From the NCBI GenBank assembly GCA_033725935.1, contig MU867075.1:62001-126000 (forward strand): a DNA stretch of 64,000 nt. The letters are read 5' to 3'. This DNA comes from Cladorrhinum sp. PSN259 (Eukaryota > Ascomycota > Sordariomycetes > Sordariales > Podosporaceae). The notes under the pieces were generated by a model. The model was not told the DNA's origin, did not search any database, and was given only the letters and a program-made list of their open reading frames with translations. Every line of letters begins with the position of its first letter. The first letter of the stretch is position 1. Below, one piece after another: positions 11,565-23,048 of the stretch. The position numbers were made by a program, and so were the translations under genes.

Positions 11565-13028
11565 GATGACAAGATGAACAGTTGTGTTTTGGTAGCAATC
11601 GTTCCGGTGAACAATGAATGATTAAAATGGAGGAAAAGAGTGCGACGGAGTCAATTGAAATCTTGAAGATGGAAAAGACGCAGAACTAGATGAAGTGATG
11701 AGTTGTGAACGGAACGATGGATGAGAGGTTGAGGGACGATGGTAATGCAGATAGCTTTTAGGCTGGCCGCATCTGGAATTTTATAAGGTGAATAAGATAC
11801 ACTGGACAAGATATCTTCGGAGCCGATCTAAGGTAATTCAAGAGAACAGATCAACTGATGGGCGAATCAGTGAGACTTTGGAAGTTGCAGTTGGACCTGA
11901 TGATCCGAGGGAAGCTGCAGGTTCCAAAACAGACAGGGATCTTGTACATGGACAAACATGCTGCGAGCTGCGTGTCGGGATCGGCCCTGCTTCCCCGCAA
12001 TCCCGCCTATTAGGTGCATCCAATCAAATGAGCGATCCTCCCATCGCTATGGACAACTACCCCACTCGGAGATCATGGGGTGCGTGGAGCACCCCTGCCA
12101 GATCTGGCAGTGGCTTGTTGCATTTTCATGATCTTGTTGACCTCATCCGACGACCACACTCAATATATTTTTGTAGCATTCATTCAACCCAAAGGCCAAA
12201 CTGTTAAACAACAGGCATCCGCTGACTAATGCCCATGATATTGTGTGGAACAGGCTCAGATGTCTCTTGACTGGTTCTAAATGATACGAGGCGATTGATA
12301 TTGATAACCCTCAAATATGTATTTGAGAGGAACATGTACCTGTACCTAGCTACACCTTCGTGGATGAAAAGAGATTACTAGAGTTGCCTACGGTTCATCT
12401 CTATTTCCAACATCCCTAAAGGCAACTAAATGCCTGAAGCCGAGCGGCTGGTGGAGAATGGCGCTCCACCGAGTACCTCCAGTTGGGATTGTCTCACTCG
12501 TCCTACAGTATGGCTTTACAGAAAATCCACAGTATCATATTCAAAGCTGCTGGTGAAGCCTCTTGTCTTGTTATTCGCTCTGGAAAGAGATCGGATTCTT
12601 TCTCTTCGGGCCCGGCAACGCCGTCTACATCCGAGAGCAAGCCGGCAAATAGGAAGACATCTGATGTTCAGTTCATGTACGGCGATACCGGTAGGTGCTT
12701 TTCCGATTCAAAGCCCTCCTGATGAAGGGTCGCAAAGAAGAAAAATAGACAATCATATCGGCTCGGCAGCTGACGCGCTATGAGGCGTACATAATATGTA
12801 GCACGGGTCATCATGGGATTGGCTAAAGAAAAAGTCATTGTATGAACATGAAAATATGAATAAATATAATATGAACCTGACGGAAGCCGTAACAACAAAT
12901 GGACTGAATGGTATAGACATCCCATGTGCGGATACAAACACCAAAAACACCTAACCAGAACCCAAAACAATCCCTAAAGAAGTGGCAGATTACCAAGCCC
13001 CATCATTTCCATTAACCACACAAAAATG
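11565..13028. other. Spacer upstream of alpha-mannosidase
   Basis: Mannosidase promoter and leader at the left, 3' side of the orphan acidic protein gene at the right. A coding-looking open frame with no recognised family lies at about 12446-12722 (see findings). Nothing else is supportable. Confidence 0.5.
11779..11785 (-). promoter_or_regulatory. Candidate TATA box of the alpha-mannosidase gene
   Basis: TATAAAA on the minus strand, about 215 bp upstream of the mannosidase ATG. Position and sequence fit a TATA element with a 150-190 nt leader; this rests on sequence resemblance alone. Confidence 0.35.
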
Positions 13029-14225
13029 TCATGAAACAAAGCTTTCCGAGTGCTCACGACTCCCCTTTGTTGTAGTCCCCAATTGAGCCTCCTTCGAGAC
13101 GGACGTCATATCTCTGTCCTTGCTCTTCCCCTTAACATTTCCCACTTCTTCAACCAAGCCATATTCTTCGTCTTCCTCCTCGTCCTCATCATAGTCGTAT
13201 TCTTCCTCCTCATATTCTTCCTCTTCACCCATCTCCTCATCTTCTTCCTCCTCTTCCTCCTCACTCTCATCCTCACTTTCGCTCTCATCGAAATTCAAAA
13301 CCCCTAACATGGGCACATCAACCCTCGCCAATTGACTTTTGATTAGATTATCAGCCACCTGGAAGAGCTGATTATCCTTATCATCCTTTCCCCCACCAGC
13401 ACCGCCACCATGCCCGCTCTCAGCACCAATCTTGTCAAGATCGAATGCCCTTTCTTCTTCGTCCACAGGAAGGTGTCTCTCCACGCCTTCGGTCTTTTGC
13501 CCAATAGGAACATCCATCACCCATCTCCTAACCGTCTCGCCGTTGGTCAGACCGACCCCCTTGCATCTTTCCTTCTGCAGGAGCAACTCCTTCTTCTTGA
13601 GGCCCCGCTTGAATCCGCGCTTCTGCTTTCTTCTCTTCCGCTTGATCCGGTCTCTGATGTACCAGGCCACGACCAACATTGCCGCCTGCGTCATCTCCTG
13701 GCATTTAGCTCGCTGAGCGGCGGCCCATTGCTGACAGCGTTGTTGCTGGAAGTTTGCTACGGCTTGGCACCGTTGTTGGTAGTAACTCGCGATGCGGGAG
13801 GCCATAGCGATGTATCTGGGGTCAACGGCCCCTGAGGCGGCTGCGGTTGGGTCGATTCCAAGTCCGACTGCTCGAGAATGGGGGGGAGGAGGAGGGTAGG
13901 TAGTTTGCGAAGCTGGGTTGGAGGTTGCGGTGGGTAGAGCCGATGGTGGGTGGCGGATTTGAGTGTTGTGGAGATGGTGATGAAGTTGATGATTTATGGG
14001 CTTTTCATCAGGTTTGAGGATACTGCCGGATCTTGATGCTGTTGATGATCTTTTGGTTGTTGTCGTCACTGATGGTGGCGGTTGCTGAGGGTGTAAGTGA
14101 TGTGTTGGAAAGGGGTTTTGGAACTGAGGAGGCAGTCCCTTCACAAACATTTGGTGATCTGGAGGGGGTGTAACAGGTATCTGAGAGTTGAAAGACATTG
14201 GCATCGATGGCATTGACGCCGCCAT
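13029..14225 (-). CDS. Orphan protein with Gln/Cys repeat, basic cluster and acidic tail
   Basis: A single open frame of 398 residues. The ATG at 14225 (MAASMPSMPMSF) is preferred over the upstream Met because that extension is low-complexity and crosses the 14-G run at 14326-14339. The N-terminal 130 residues are Pro/His/Ser-rich and probably disordered. A helical segment (about 140-205) contains three related Cys units (QQRCQ, QQRCQ, RAKCQ), then a short apolar stretch and a strongly basic cluster (RIKRKRRKQKRGFKRG). The C-terminus has an almost pure Glu/Asp/Tyr tract (about 310-370). I recognise no domain. The basic cluster suggests nuclear or nucleic-acid contact, which is inference only. 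Coding status rests on the long open frame and a composition consistent along its length. Confidence 0.7.
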   Translation of the reverse strand: MAASMPSMPMSFNSQIPVTPPPDHQMFVKGLPPQFQNPFPTHHLHPQQPPPSVTTTTKRSSTASRSGSILKPDEKPINHQLHHHLHNTQIRHPPSALPTATSNPASQTTYPPPPPHSRAVGLGIDPTAAASGAVDPRYIAMASRIASYYQQRCQAVANFQQQRCQQWAAAQRAKCQEMTQAAMLVVAWYIRDRIKRKRRKQKRGFKRGLKKKELLLQKERCKGVGLTNGETVRRWVMDVPIGQKTEGVERHLPVDEEERAFDLDKIGAESGHGGGAGGGKDDKDNQLFQVADNLIKSQLARVDVPMLGVLNFDESESEDESEEEEEEEDEEMGEEEEYEEEEYDYDEDEEEDEEYGLVEEVGNVKGKSKDRDMTSVSKEAQLGTTTKGSREHSESFVS

Positions 14226-15921
14226 GGTGTATGACTTTTTTGTTTGATGGTTGTATTTCCAACTATGGGTGGAAATGTTGCTTTGATGAGTGGGTTCTTG
14301 ATTTTCTACCTCACGCAGATAAATAGGGGGGGGGGGGGGAGGGAGTATCGTTGGGTTGTCGTTAGGCTCCGTGGTCGTATATATGAGTGTGTGGTATTGG
14401 GATTCGAGACAACACCTACACAATAGATACTGGGTATCAAAAGAGATGGAACCGGAATTCAAGCAGAAGCCCCGCAGGTGGGGGGTGGCCCAGGAGAGCA
14501 GGCACAGTTTCTTATACAGCTTGCAATCAATGGATCGAGGTTCTTACTGACTGACATATTACTAAAGAGTGTGACATTTAAATGGCGTTGCATTTTTAGG
14601 AATAAAACGAGGGTGCCAACGTCTGCCTCGCTCTGTCCAGTTGGCTATCAGATGGATCCATGAATACCCCCCGGCCCCTCCAACGGCAGTAGTGTCCGGG
14701 GGCAATCAGGCAGGTTTGACAGTCAATGGGAGCATTTCGTGCGCTTTCGTTTGGACCAGATAAGCTCCGGGGGGATGTCTGGGGGGAACTTGGGACGGGG
14801 GTGGATAGCCAAGTGTAGGCGGAGCTGATGAAAATGGTACGAGATGTGCTCGGAAAGTGTGGGAATGATGGCAGAACCGAGCACAAATCGGTCGATACCG
14901 ACGGCGGCTGGCAAATGGCCACCAAACAGGAACAGGCCGAGGAGGGACCATCGGGCCACCCTTGAATCATGCCAGGTTCTGTCTGCAATGATTCTGCAAT
15001 CAATCCATCATCGATCTTCGAGGCCCTAATTCCCATCTTCCGGGTTTTTTTTGTCCCATCCTGTCGGCCACCATCAGCATACGAACGGACCATTTTGTTC
15101 CCGGCCCGCCCCTTTTTGCTCGATTTCATCTCGGGAACAATGTTTCTTTGCCAAATGCAGGCACGCTGCGCAAATTGATTGCTTTGCCGTATTCCTCAGC
15201 TCTGATTAGAAATAACGGTCCCAGAGGATGCTGCATGATTCGCGAAATGCTCTCGGTTCCTGACTTCATCAGCAACCTGCCGATAAAGTTCGAGAGTGGT
15301 CCCATTTTCTTAGACAAGATATGGCAGCTTGACTAGAACAGGCAAAGCGCGTCGTTGCGCGGGGCAGGTGAACCTAGATGGCCAAGAAGGCCTAGAGCCT
15401 CCACCCCTGGGCTGACCGTGTTTGAAGTGCAAAGACGGCGGTCAGATGGGACTTCCGGCTATTTCTCGTAGGGCTGATGGAGAAAATGCAGAGAATGCCA
15501 TTTGTCGGCTTTTTTTTCATCTCTTTTCTTCGAAAAATTTGTGGGTTTCTGAGCCAACGTCGACGTCCATCAGCTGGAATGCCCAAAGAAGCTTTCAGTC
15601 CCCTGGAAAGCCACTGCAGACTCCAAAGGTTTGTACCCCTGCCGCTGTTGAAGGATATTTGCGGGGGATTCCGCCAGACAGCTGCTGCCAAGCCATCGTC
15701 CCCTGGTCTTCGTGGTCCAGAACTCAGTGAAATGGAAATCGGAGTTTTCTCGCGTCCCTTTTTTCACCTCTACCCGACTTTTTAACGGTTGTTTTTTCGA
15801 GATCACGTTGTCACGCCTGTCGCATTGTCAACGCAACCCTGATATTTCTCTCGACACGACGCATCGACGTCACTGCACTCAACTCCCGACGGTGCGGTAC
15901 AAGCAAAACAGGCCATTCTTG
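14226..15921. other. Divergent spacer between the orphan acidic protein and MSH1
   Basis: About 1.7 kb between two divergent genes. It contains the 14-G run (14326-14339) and otherwise nothing I can support. Open frames here are short and lack family resemblance. Confidence 0.5.
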
Positions 15922-18900
15922 ATGCTTTCCCCGCGCCCACCACCAGTTCCGCGCCTCCGGATAGCGTGCCTCGGCCAGACCCTTCAGACACCTCGTGCGC
16001 TCCCGCGCTCCAGTCCCGCCACGGTCGGGCGGTCTGGTGTCCGATATGTAACCACTGCCTTGGTTTCGCTCCCCTCCGGCGGATCTGGTGGGCCGGGTAG
16101 CAGTCGCCGACTTGGATATCACCACTCTCACCACCATGATATTATCCGCCGACTTATGCGGCAGCGACAAACGCAGGTCTGCGGCAAGAAAACTACCACC
16201 GTCCTGAGGCTAGATGATCTGCCTCAAGGCTTGATCGCGCCACTGGAACCGCTGACACCACAGCCGAGAGATGAAGATGATGAGCCCGCGTATCCGACAG
16301 TTGTGCTGCAGGCGCGCCGCAACATGCAGAAGTTTGACAATTGCGTGCTGCTCACCCGTGTAGGCGGCTTCTACGAAATATATCTCGAACAGGCTGAAGA
16401 ATATGGACCGCTGTTGAACCTGAAAGTAGCACAAAAGAAAACAAGCGCCGGTCCCGTCTCCATGGTATTGTTCCGTTTGCCTTCGCTGTGGCATCCGTCC
16501 ACGTGTAGTTCCAGGTTATTCTGATAAGGTTCTTGTGTTGCCAGGCCGGCTTCCCATTTTTCCAGCTGGATCGCTTCCTGAAGATACTGGTCCAAGACCT
16601 CAACCGCCATGTAGCCATTGCTGAAGAATTTCCCAATGATCCCTCCGAGAGGATCAGGTCTGGAGGCTTGATGCACAGCCGAAGAGTAGCTCGCATTGTC
16701 ACTCCCGGAACGCTGATTGATGAGAATTTTATGGATCCGTACGCAAACAATTACATTATGGCCATTCATCTGCCCGAAACATCGGTATCGGATGATTCTA
16801 CCCGCCAAGAAGCACAACAAGCCATAGACACGTCACAACCGGCCAACTTGTCCGCGACCCGGATCGGTTTAGCATGGCTAGATCTGTCGACCGGCAACTT
16901 TTTCACCCAGCCGACCACACTGGACTCGCTCGGCTCCGTGCTCGCTCGGATATCCCCTCGGGAAATTGTTCTTGACAAGGCATTGGAATTCAAGGAGGAC
17001 CACGCCATATCTTCCATCCTTTCGGAGGAAAGATACTTGGTTTCGTATTGCCCTAGGGGTGAGCTGAGAAGACTGGAGGAATGGGCCTGCATGTTAGAAG
17101 GCAAAATACCCGTCAAGTCGGCCAAAAAGTTCACCGATGGCGAAGTAGACGCCGGATGTCTCTTGCTAGATTATGTGAGGGGCCGTCTGCAAGGGTTGAG
17201 CATGAAGCTACAGCCGCCTCAGCGCTATGGGAACATGGAGGTGATGAGCATTGACAAAAATAGCATGCGATCCCTGGAGATTAAGCAAACTATAAGAGAT
17301 GGCTTGCTCAAGGGAAGTCTGCTGTCAACCATTAGACGGACTGTCACCAAGAGTGGTGCGAGGCTACTGAACGACTGGCTCACTTTTCCCTCAACCTCAC
17401 TTGAGGTCATAAACTTCAGACAGGAGTTAGTGGCTCGCTTCATCCAAGATGATGACCTCGGACAGGCCATTTGTACTTTGCTTCGGAGGAGTTACGACTC
17501 TCAGCGTCTCGTTCAGAAGTTCGCCCTGAACCGTGGTGATGCAGACGATCTCCTGCGGCTCGCCAACACAATCAAAGCGACAGAAGATATAGTGACTCTT
17601 CTTGAAGCATCCGTTGCCAGTCGGACAGTAGAACCAGCCGGGGCAAAGAAAAAGCCCCGCGGAGCTGCACAGAAAGAAGCCGTGAAAGATTGTCTCGAAG
17701 AGCTGATCGAGCGGATCAATCTCAAGCAACCTCTGAAGCTCGCTCGTGCCATTCGAGATGCTATCGACGAGGAAGGTCTCGTTCAGCAACACCAGCTTGA
17801 AGACAGCGAAGCCGGAGAGATGATAGCCCTCGCCCAGGAGATCGTCAAGGCGGAAGGTACAGACGAAGACGGCTCCATCATACCCAAAAAGGCTGCACCA
17901 CTGGCAAATCCCAAGGGCAAGAAACTAACCGCTGCCGGCGGTACTTCCTGGCGAGACGTGTATGGCGAGGATAACGAAGTCTGGATCATGAAGCCGGGTG
18001 CATCACCAATTCTCTCACGTCTGCACGCCCAATTGATTGCCACTAAGGAAGAAAAAGAAAAGCTGACCGAATCCCTCCGTGCCCGGTTCAATGCTTCCTC
18101 TTTAACCCTCCGCTGGAACCCAGGGCTAGGCCACATATGCCATGTCAAAGGCAAGGATGCAAAAGAACTTCCTTCGCCAGATGACGCCTCCCTGGACCCA
18201 TCCCTATCTAGAATGCGGACCCTTTCAGCCTCCAAGACAACCCGCACTTTCCAGCTACCAGAATGGACGAAACTCGGCGAGTCCCTCGACAAACTCCGGC
18301 TCAAGATCCGCGCGGAAGAACAGCAAGTCTTTGCCTCGCTCCGTTCCAGCGTGGTCGTTAACCTCGTCAAACTCCGGCGCAACGCCGCAGTGCTAGACGA
18401 ACTGGACGTACTTACCTCCTTCGCCCGTCTGGCGGTTGAACAGCCCCTCGTCAGACCAATACTCAACAACGGCACCGGCACTACGATCATTGGCGGTCGT
18501 CATCCAACCGTCGAAGCCGGCTTAGCCAACAAAGGAAGAAGCTTCCAAAAGAACGACATGATCCTCTCTCCTTCTTCTTCTTATTCTTCTTCTTCTTCTG
18601 GTGCCACCTCTGAAAGAGGAGAATCGGGGCGTATTTGGCTCATCACAGGCCCCAACATGGCGGGCAAATCAACGTTTCTCAGACAAAACGCACTCATCAC
18701 CATCCTTGCCCAGATAGGCTGCTACGTTCCTGCCGATTACGCAGAACTAGGGATAGTAGACGCCATATTCTCTCGTGTCGGGTCGGCGGATAACTTGTTT
18801 CAGGATCAGAGCACCTTCATGGTCGAGATGCTTGAGACTGCCGCCATCTTGAGGCAGGCTACGCCCCGTAGCTTCGTGATCATGGACGAGGTTGGAAGAG

Positions 18901-19250
18901 GAACAACGCCAGAAGACGGAACGGCCGTTGCGTTTGCGAGTCTGAGCCATTTGGTCAGGACCAACAAGTGCCGCGGTCTGTTCGCGACACATTTCCACGG
19001 GATTGCGGACTTGGTCAAAGAACAAAGCATGCGCGTGGAGGATGGAGGACCAGACGGTGCGATTGATATGTATTGTACGGACGTGGAGGAGGATGATCGC
19101 GGCGGGTTTGTGTACGTTCACAGACTGCGCAAGGGGACCAACCGACAGAGTCATGCTCTGAAGGTTGCGCGTTTGGCTGGTCTGCCCGAGCAGGCTATAC
19201 GGGTTGCTCAGGAGGTTTTGGCAAAAATTAAAAATAATACTCAGGCATAG
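15922..19250 (+). CDS. MSH1: Mitochondrial DNA mismatch-repair protein MSH1 (MutS family)
   Basis: Exons 15922-16464 and 16545-19250 (80-bp intron, GTATTG donor) give 1,082 residues. The N-terminal ~90 residues are Arg/Ser/Pro-rich with almost no acid, fitting a mitochondrial presequence. The mismatch-reading motif GGFYEIY follows, with the intercalating Phe at 150 and Glu at 152. The ATPase domain shows Walker A GPNMAGKST (883-891), then DQSTFMVEM, Walker B VIMDEVGRGT and the ATHFHG switch. Fungal Msh1 acts as a homodimer in mitochondrial DNA stability (family knowledge). A Ser-rich insertion encoded by a TTC/TCT microsatellite sits at about residues 856-874, just before Walker A. I recognise no GIY-YIG domain of the plant type. 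Confidence 0.95.
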
Positions 19251-19775
19251 TAGGTATGGAACGGGAATAACAATGGCATGGTCACAATTCAAGGTACAAG
19301 AAAAGGGAACTGGTGGTTTGTAGGGTATTTCTGTTTTATTTTTGGTCTCTGAGAGTCGCCAACTGGTTTTCGCAAGCCTGTAAAATCTCTGGTGTTAGCC
19401 TCGATACCCAGTAATGAATAAGTGAGGATATAACGAATAGCATGTGTCTCATAAATGTTGTTATGGGTTTCTCCTCAACAATAATCAGGGTTAAAAAGCT
19501 CTTTGTTCATTTCGCATAATCATCGACACATGCGGGGGGGTTGAAAGTAAGAAAAAAAGAGCACTAACCTTTGGTTCTTGAGCAACTGATCGACAGTTGA
19601 ACAGTCACCAAGAAGCAAGGAAAATTGGGTCGTCTTATCGTTCCTCCACCAAGCCTGGAGAATCAATTGAGCAGCAAATGATTTATAGAGCCGCAGGTAT
19701 TGATCTTTGTGAAAACCTTTACCAGACCTAAACCGAGATTGCCAACACAACACCGCCGTCAAGCTTTCGTCACAT
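19251..19775. other. Convergent 3' spacer between MSH1 and P0
   Basis: 525 bp between two stop codons. No gene, repeat or RNA is apparent. Confidence 0.5.
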
Positions 19776-20772
19776 TTAGTCGAAGAGACCACCGAAGCCG
19801 CCATCATCCTCATCGGACTCCTCCTTCTCCTCATCCTTCTCCTCCTCGGCAGCAGCGGGGGCAGCCTCGGTGGCGGCTGGGGCGGCAGCAGCATAAGCCT
19901 CAGGGTTGGCAATGCGGTCCTTGAGCTCCTCAATCTCCGGCCAGCTGAAGTCAGTCTCGATGGCAACGGCAAGAACCTTCTTGTAGGCGTTGACAACGGA
20001 GTGGATGACGGAGGGGAGAGTGGGGAAGTTGATAGCCAGGGAGACGGCGGCGATGGTGGTGATGGCGGAAGAGAACGCCTTGAGGAGCTGATCCTCGCTG
20101 ATATCGAGGACGGAAGCGGGGAAAGCGTTGCCCTGGTCGTAAACCTGAGTGATGCCCATACCATAGGTGAAGGGAGAGATGTTGAGCATATTCAGGAGGG
20201 TAGCCTCGGAGGGGCCGACCTTGATACCAGCCTCGACGAGCTTGAGATCGGTGGTGATTTCAATGGTACCACGAGCGATCTTGGTGGGGACACCGAGAGC
20301 CTGGAAGAAAGAGGTCTTGCCGGGTTCCATACCGGTGTTGCCAGCAGGGACCCACACGTCGATGGGGGCGACAGCACCGGCACGGGCAGGAGCAGCGACC
20401 TTGTTGGCGAGGATCTTGTCACGGATCTCCTTGAGGTCACCGTTGGTGAAGACGAAACCAATGTTGCCCCTGACGAAGGGGAGGAGACGTTCGTACTCGG
20501 GAGTGTCGGCAATGAAGGTCTTGAGGGCACGACGAACCTATGTGGGGGAATTCAATTAGCGACTGTCGCATGAGCATGAATTGAGGACCGAAACATACCA
20601 TGGTGTTCTTGCCCATCAAGACGACACCCTCACCACGGAGAGACTGACGAATCTCGTGCATCTGCTGAGACGAGACATTGTCGACGGAGACGATGAAGAC
20701 GGACTTGTACTCCTCGAGCAAGCCCTTGAGCTTGTCGAAGTAGCCGGCCTTGTTAGCGCTCTTGCCCCCCAT
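19776..20772 (-). CDS. RPP0: 60S acidic ribosomal protein P0
   Basis: Exons 20772-20599 and 20537-19776 join across a 61-bp intron placed exactly after codon 58 (NTM|VRR) and give 311 residues. The N-terminus (MGGKSANKAGYFDKLKGLL) and the L10-like rRNA-binding half are typical. The C-terminal Ala/Glu hinge ends in SDEDDGGFGGLFD, the shared P-stalk tail that recruits elongation factors and that ricin-type toxins recognise. P0 anchors P1/P2 dimers on the 60S subunit (family knowledge). A telo-box-like element and a pyrimidine-rich leader lie upstream, as is common for ribosomal protein genes. Confidence 0.97.
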
Positions 20773-21471
20773 ATCTTCTTATTTCTGTGAAGGTAGGTTA
20801 TTTAAGGGCGGTTTGGTTTCTGGTTTGGGGTGAAGGAGGAGAGAGAGGAGTTGGCGATAATCTCTGGCTTTGAAAAAAAAGAACCCAGGCAGCTCTTCGA
20901 ATTTCACCCACAATTGGCAGTAACTGTGGGGACCCAGTTCCAGCCTAGGGTTTAGCTCGGGTGGGCGAATGAGGGAGCTGGAATGGTACCCCACTTTGCC
21001 AGTTTGCAAAAGGTACATGGGTAGGTACCTTCAACTTCTGCCAGACCGAGTCGACGATGAAAACTCAAAATACATGATTTCATGGTTACAAGGTATTTCG
21101 GGTTCCGTACAGGCAGCTTATCGAAAGGATAGTTGTATGACCCATGGTCTCAATTTGTCGTTGTGTCGTGCTGCAGACCTTGAGGTTCGAGCTTGAGATA
21201 GGTAGGTATATCAGCCACATGTGGCGTTTCGTGGTAGCTACTTCGACAAATTTCTTCTAAGTCCCCAGTCAAACCTCAACTTGTTAAGCCCGACTATCAG
21301 CAAAAGGAGAGCAATTATATCAGTATGAACGTCGTTCCCTTACAGTTAGCGAGTACATCTCTAACCAACAAACAGGAGTAATTTCCCGAATTGGACAGTT
21401 GTATCTGGACAGAACTCTGCACTTCTCAACCTCCAAGAGTCACAAGTGTGGCTGAGCTAATTCATCTCACC
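20773..21471. promoter_or_regulatory. Divergent promoter region between P0 and TRM82
   Basis: 699 bp between two divergent start codons. On the P0 strand it holds a pyrimidine-rich leader (about 20825-20860) and the element AAACCCTA. No TATA box is obvious for either gene. Confidence 0.5.
20946..20953 (-). promoter_or_regulatory. Telo-box-like element (AAACCCTA) upstream of P0
   Basis: AAACCCTA, read on the P0 strand, about 174 bp upstream of its ATG. ARCCCTA elements bound by Tbf1-like factors are frequent in ribosomal protein promoters of many fungi (established knowledge); function here is inferred. Confidence 0.35.
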
Positions 21472-23048
21472 ATGGCTGTTCCATATCATCTTCTGAAGGC
21501 CTGTGGCGGCATCATCGTTGCTGCTCAGGGGACTGATGTTCATTCTTTTAACTCGAACCTGGAACATATCTCTACCTGGCAGTACCCAATTGAAGTGAAG
21601 CCAACCGAGACAACCACAGAGCAACCTGCCGCTGAGGTCTCAGCACCTCCAACACCAGAAGGCCCGCCTGCTAAGCGGAGAAGGACAGAGACCGGTGCTA
21701 AGGAGGGCATTACCAAGGAGCAAACTTCCAAAGAACAAGGTGGCAAGACCCCAGAGTCCGCAGCAGCTGCCGCCCCTGTAAGGAAGGGCAGATTCCACAG
21801 AAGCCCAGTCCAAGTCGCCAACGAGAGTCCCTTCATCAACTGCCTGGTCGCCACCAACGACGGTCGTCATGTCATTCTCACCACCGGCTCCGACAAGACT
21901 ATCTGGGTCCTCGAGCACGATGGAGCAGGCAACTTCAAGCAGCTCAGTCAACGCCCCATGCCCAAGCGGCCATGCTCCATCTCCCTCACCCGCGACAACA
22001 CCACCATACTCAGCGCCGACAAGTTCGGTGACGTCTACGCGCTGCCCCTCATCCCCTCCTCAGAGCCCACCACTTCCGGGGAGTCGACCCCCAAGCCCCT
22101 CCCTTCCCGCAGTGCAACCCCTTCAGGATCCGGCACACCTGGTTTCAAGCCCCAAGCCAACGAATTCACCGTCCACACCAGACGCAACCTCCGTGCTCTT
22201 GAGAACCAAAGACTCACCGCGGAGCAAGCCAAGCAACAAAAAGAAGCCAACGAGGCCGAGAAGCCTCAGTTCGAGCACACTCTACTCCTGGGTCACGTTT
22301 CCATGCTCACTGCTATCACCGTTGGCCAAGCCGTCTCCCCTGCAACCGGTCTTGAAAGAGAATGGATCATCACGGCCGACAGGGACGAGCACATCCGCGT
22401 GTCCCGCGGTGTTACCCAGGCCCACGTCATCGACAACTTCTGCCTCGGCCACGAAGACTTCGTCAAGGCGCTCTGCATTCTCCCCGGACACCCTTCCGTC
22501 CTTGTTTCAGGAGGTGGTGATGACGACATCCTCGTTTGGGACTGGCTGAAGGGACAGCTGATCAGCCGGGCTGCCGTCCTGCAGCACGTCAAGCAGGTAA
22601 TCCCAGAAGCGGAGAAAGTGGCAGTCAGCCGTGTGTTTGGATACGAGGAGGGAGAGAACACCAAGGTAGCTGTTATTGTTGAGCGGTATGTTTCACTTAA
22701 AACTTCCCTCCGCACTCTTTCATTTCAACAATCTAACTGAAAACAACAAAACCATACAGTGTCCCCGCGCTCTTCATCTACACTTTCAGCCCCTCCGACC
22801 AAATCCTCCAACACTCCGAGACCATCTCCCTCCCAGGCAACCTTCTCGATGTCGAATTTCTCCAGAAGACTAAGCTTTTGGTAACCATCGATGCCGCCAC
22901 AGCGTCATCACTCATCGTCATTGAGGGATCAGTGCAGACCCCGGTCCAGAACCTGCCAGCAGGTGGACATCCCAAGATCGAAGCGCAGGAGCTCCAGAAA
23001 CTCTTGTACACAACTGAGAGTCTTCGCAAGCAGTCGGATTTTGATTGA
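21472..23048 (+). CDS. TRM82: tRNA (guanine-N7) methyltransferase non-catalytic subunit TRM82 (WD repeat)
   Basis: Exons 21472-22685 and 22760-23048, with a 74-bp intron splitting an Arg codon, give 500 residues. The N-terminus (MAVPYHLLKACGGIIVAAQG) is followed by a low-complexity Thr/Glu/Pro insert. WD40-type blades then include CLVATNDGRHVILTTGSDKT, ADKFGDVYALPL and the diagnostic TADRDEHIRVSRG together with LGHEDFVKALC. These match Trm82/WDR4, which stabilises catalytic Trm8 to make m7G46 in tRNA (family knowledge). The protein is longer than yeast Trm82 because of two inserts (about residues 45-115 and 200-265). The P0 gene lies divergent. Confidence 0.93.

Noticed and set aside
14463..15921. 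Several 60-177 codon frames upstream of MSH1
   Set aside because: No family resemblance, overlapping frames on both strands; treated as spacer.
17783..18490. 235-codon frame antisense to MSH1
   Set aside because: Shadow frame with no family resemblance.
20001..20573. 190-codon frame antisense to P0
   Set aside because: Gly/Asp-rich shadow of biased codons in the ribosomal protein gene.
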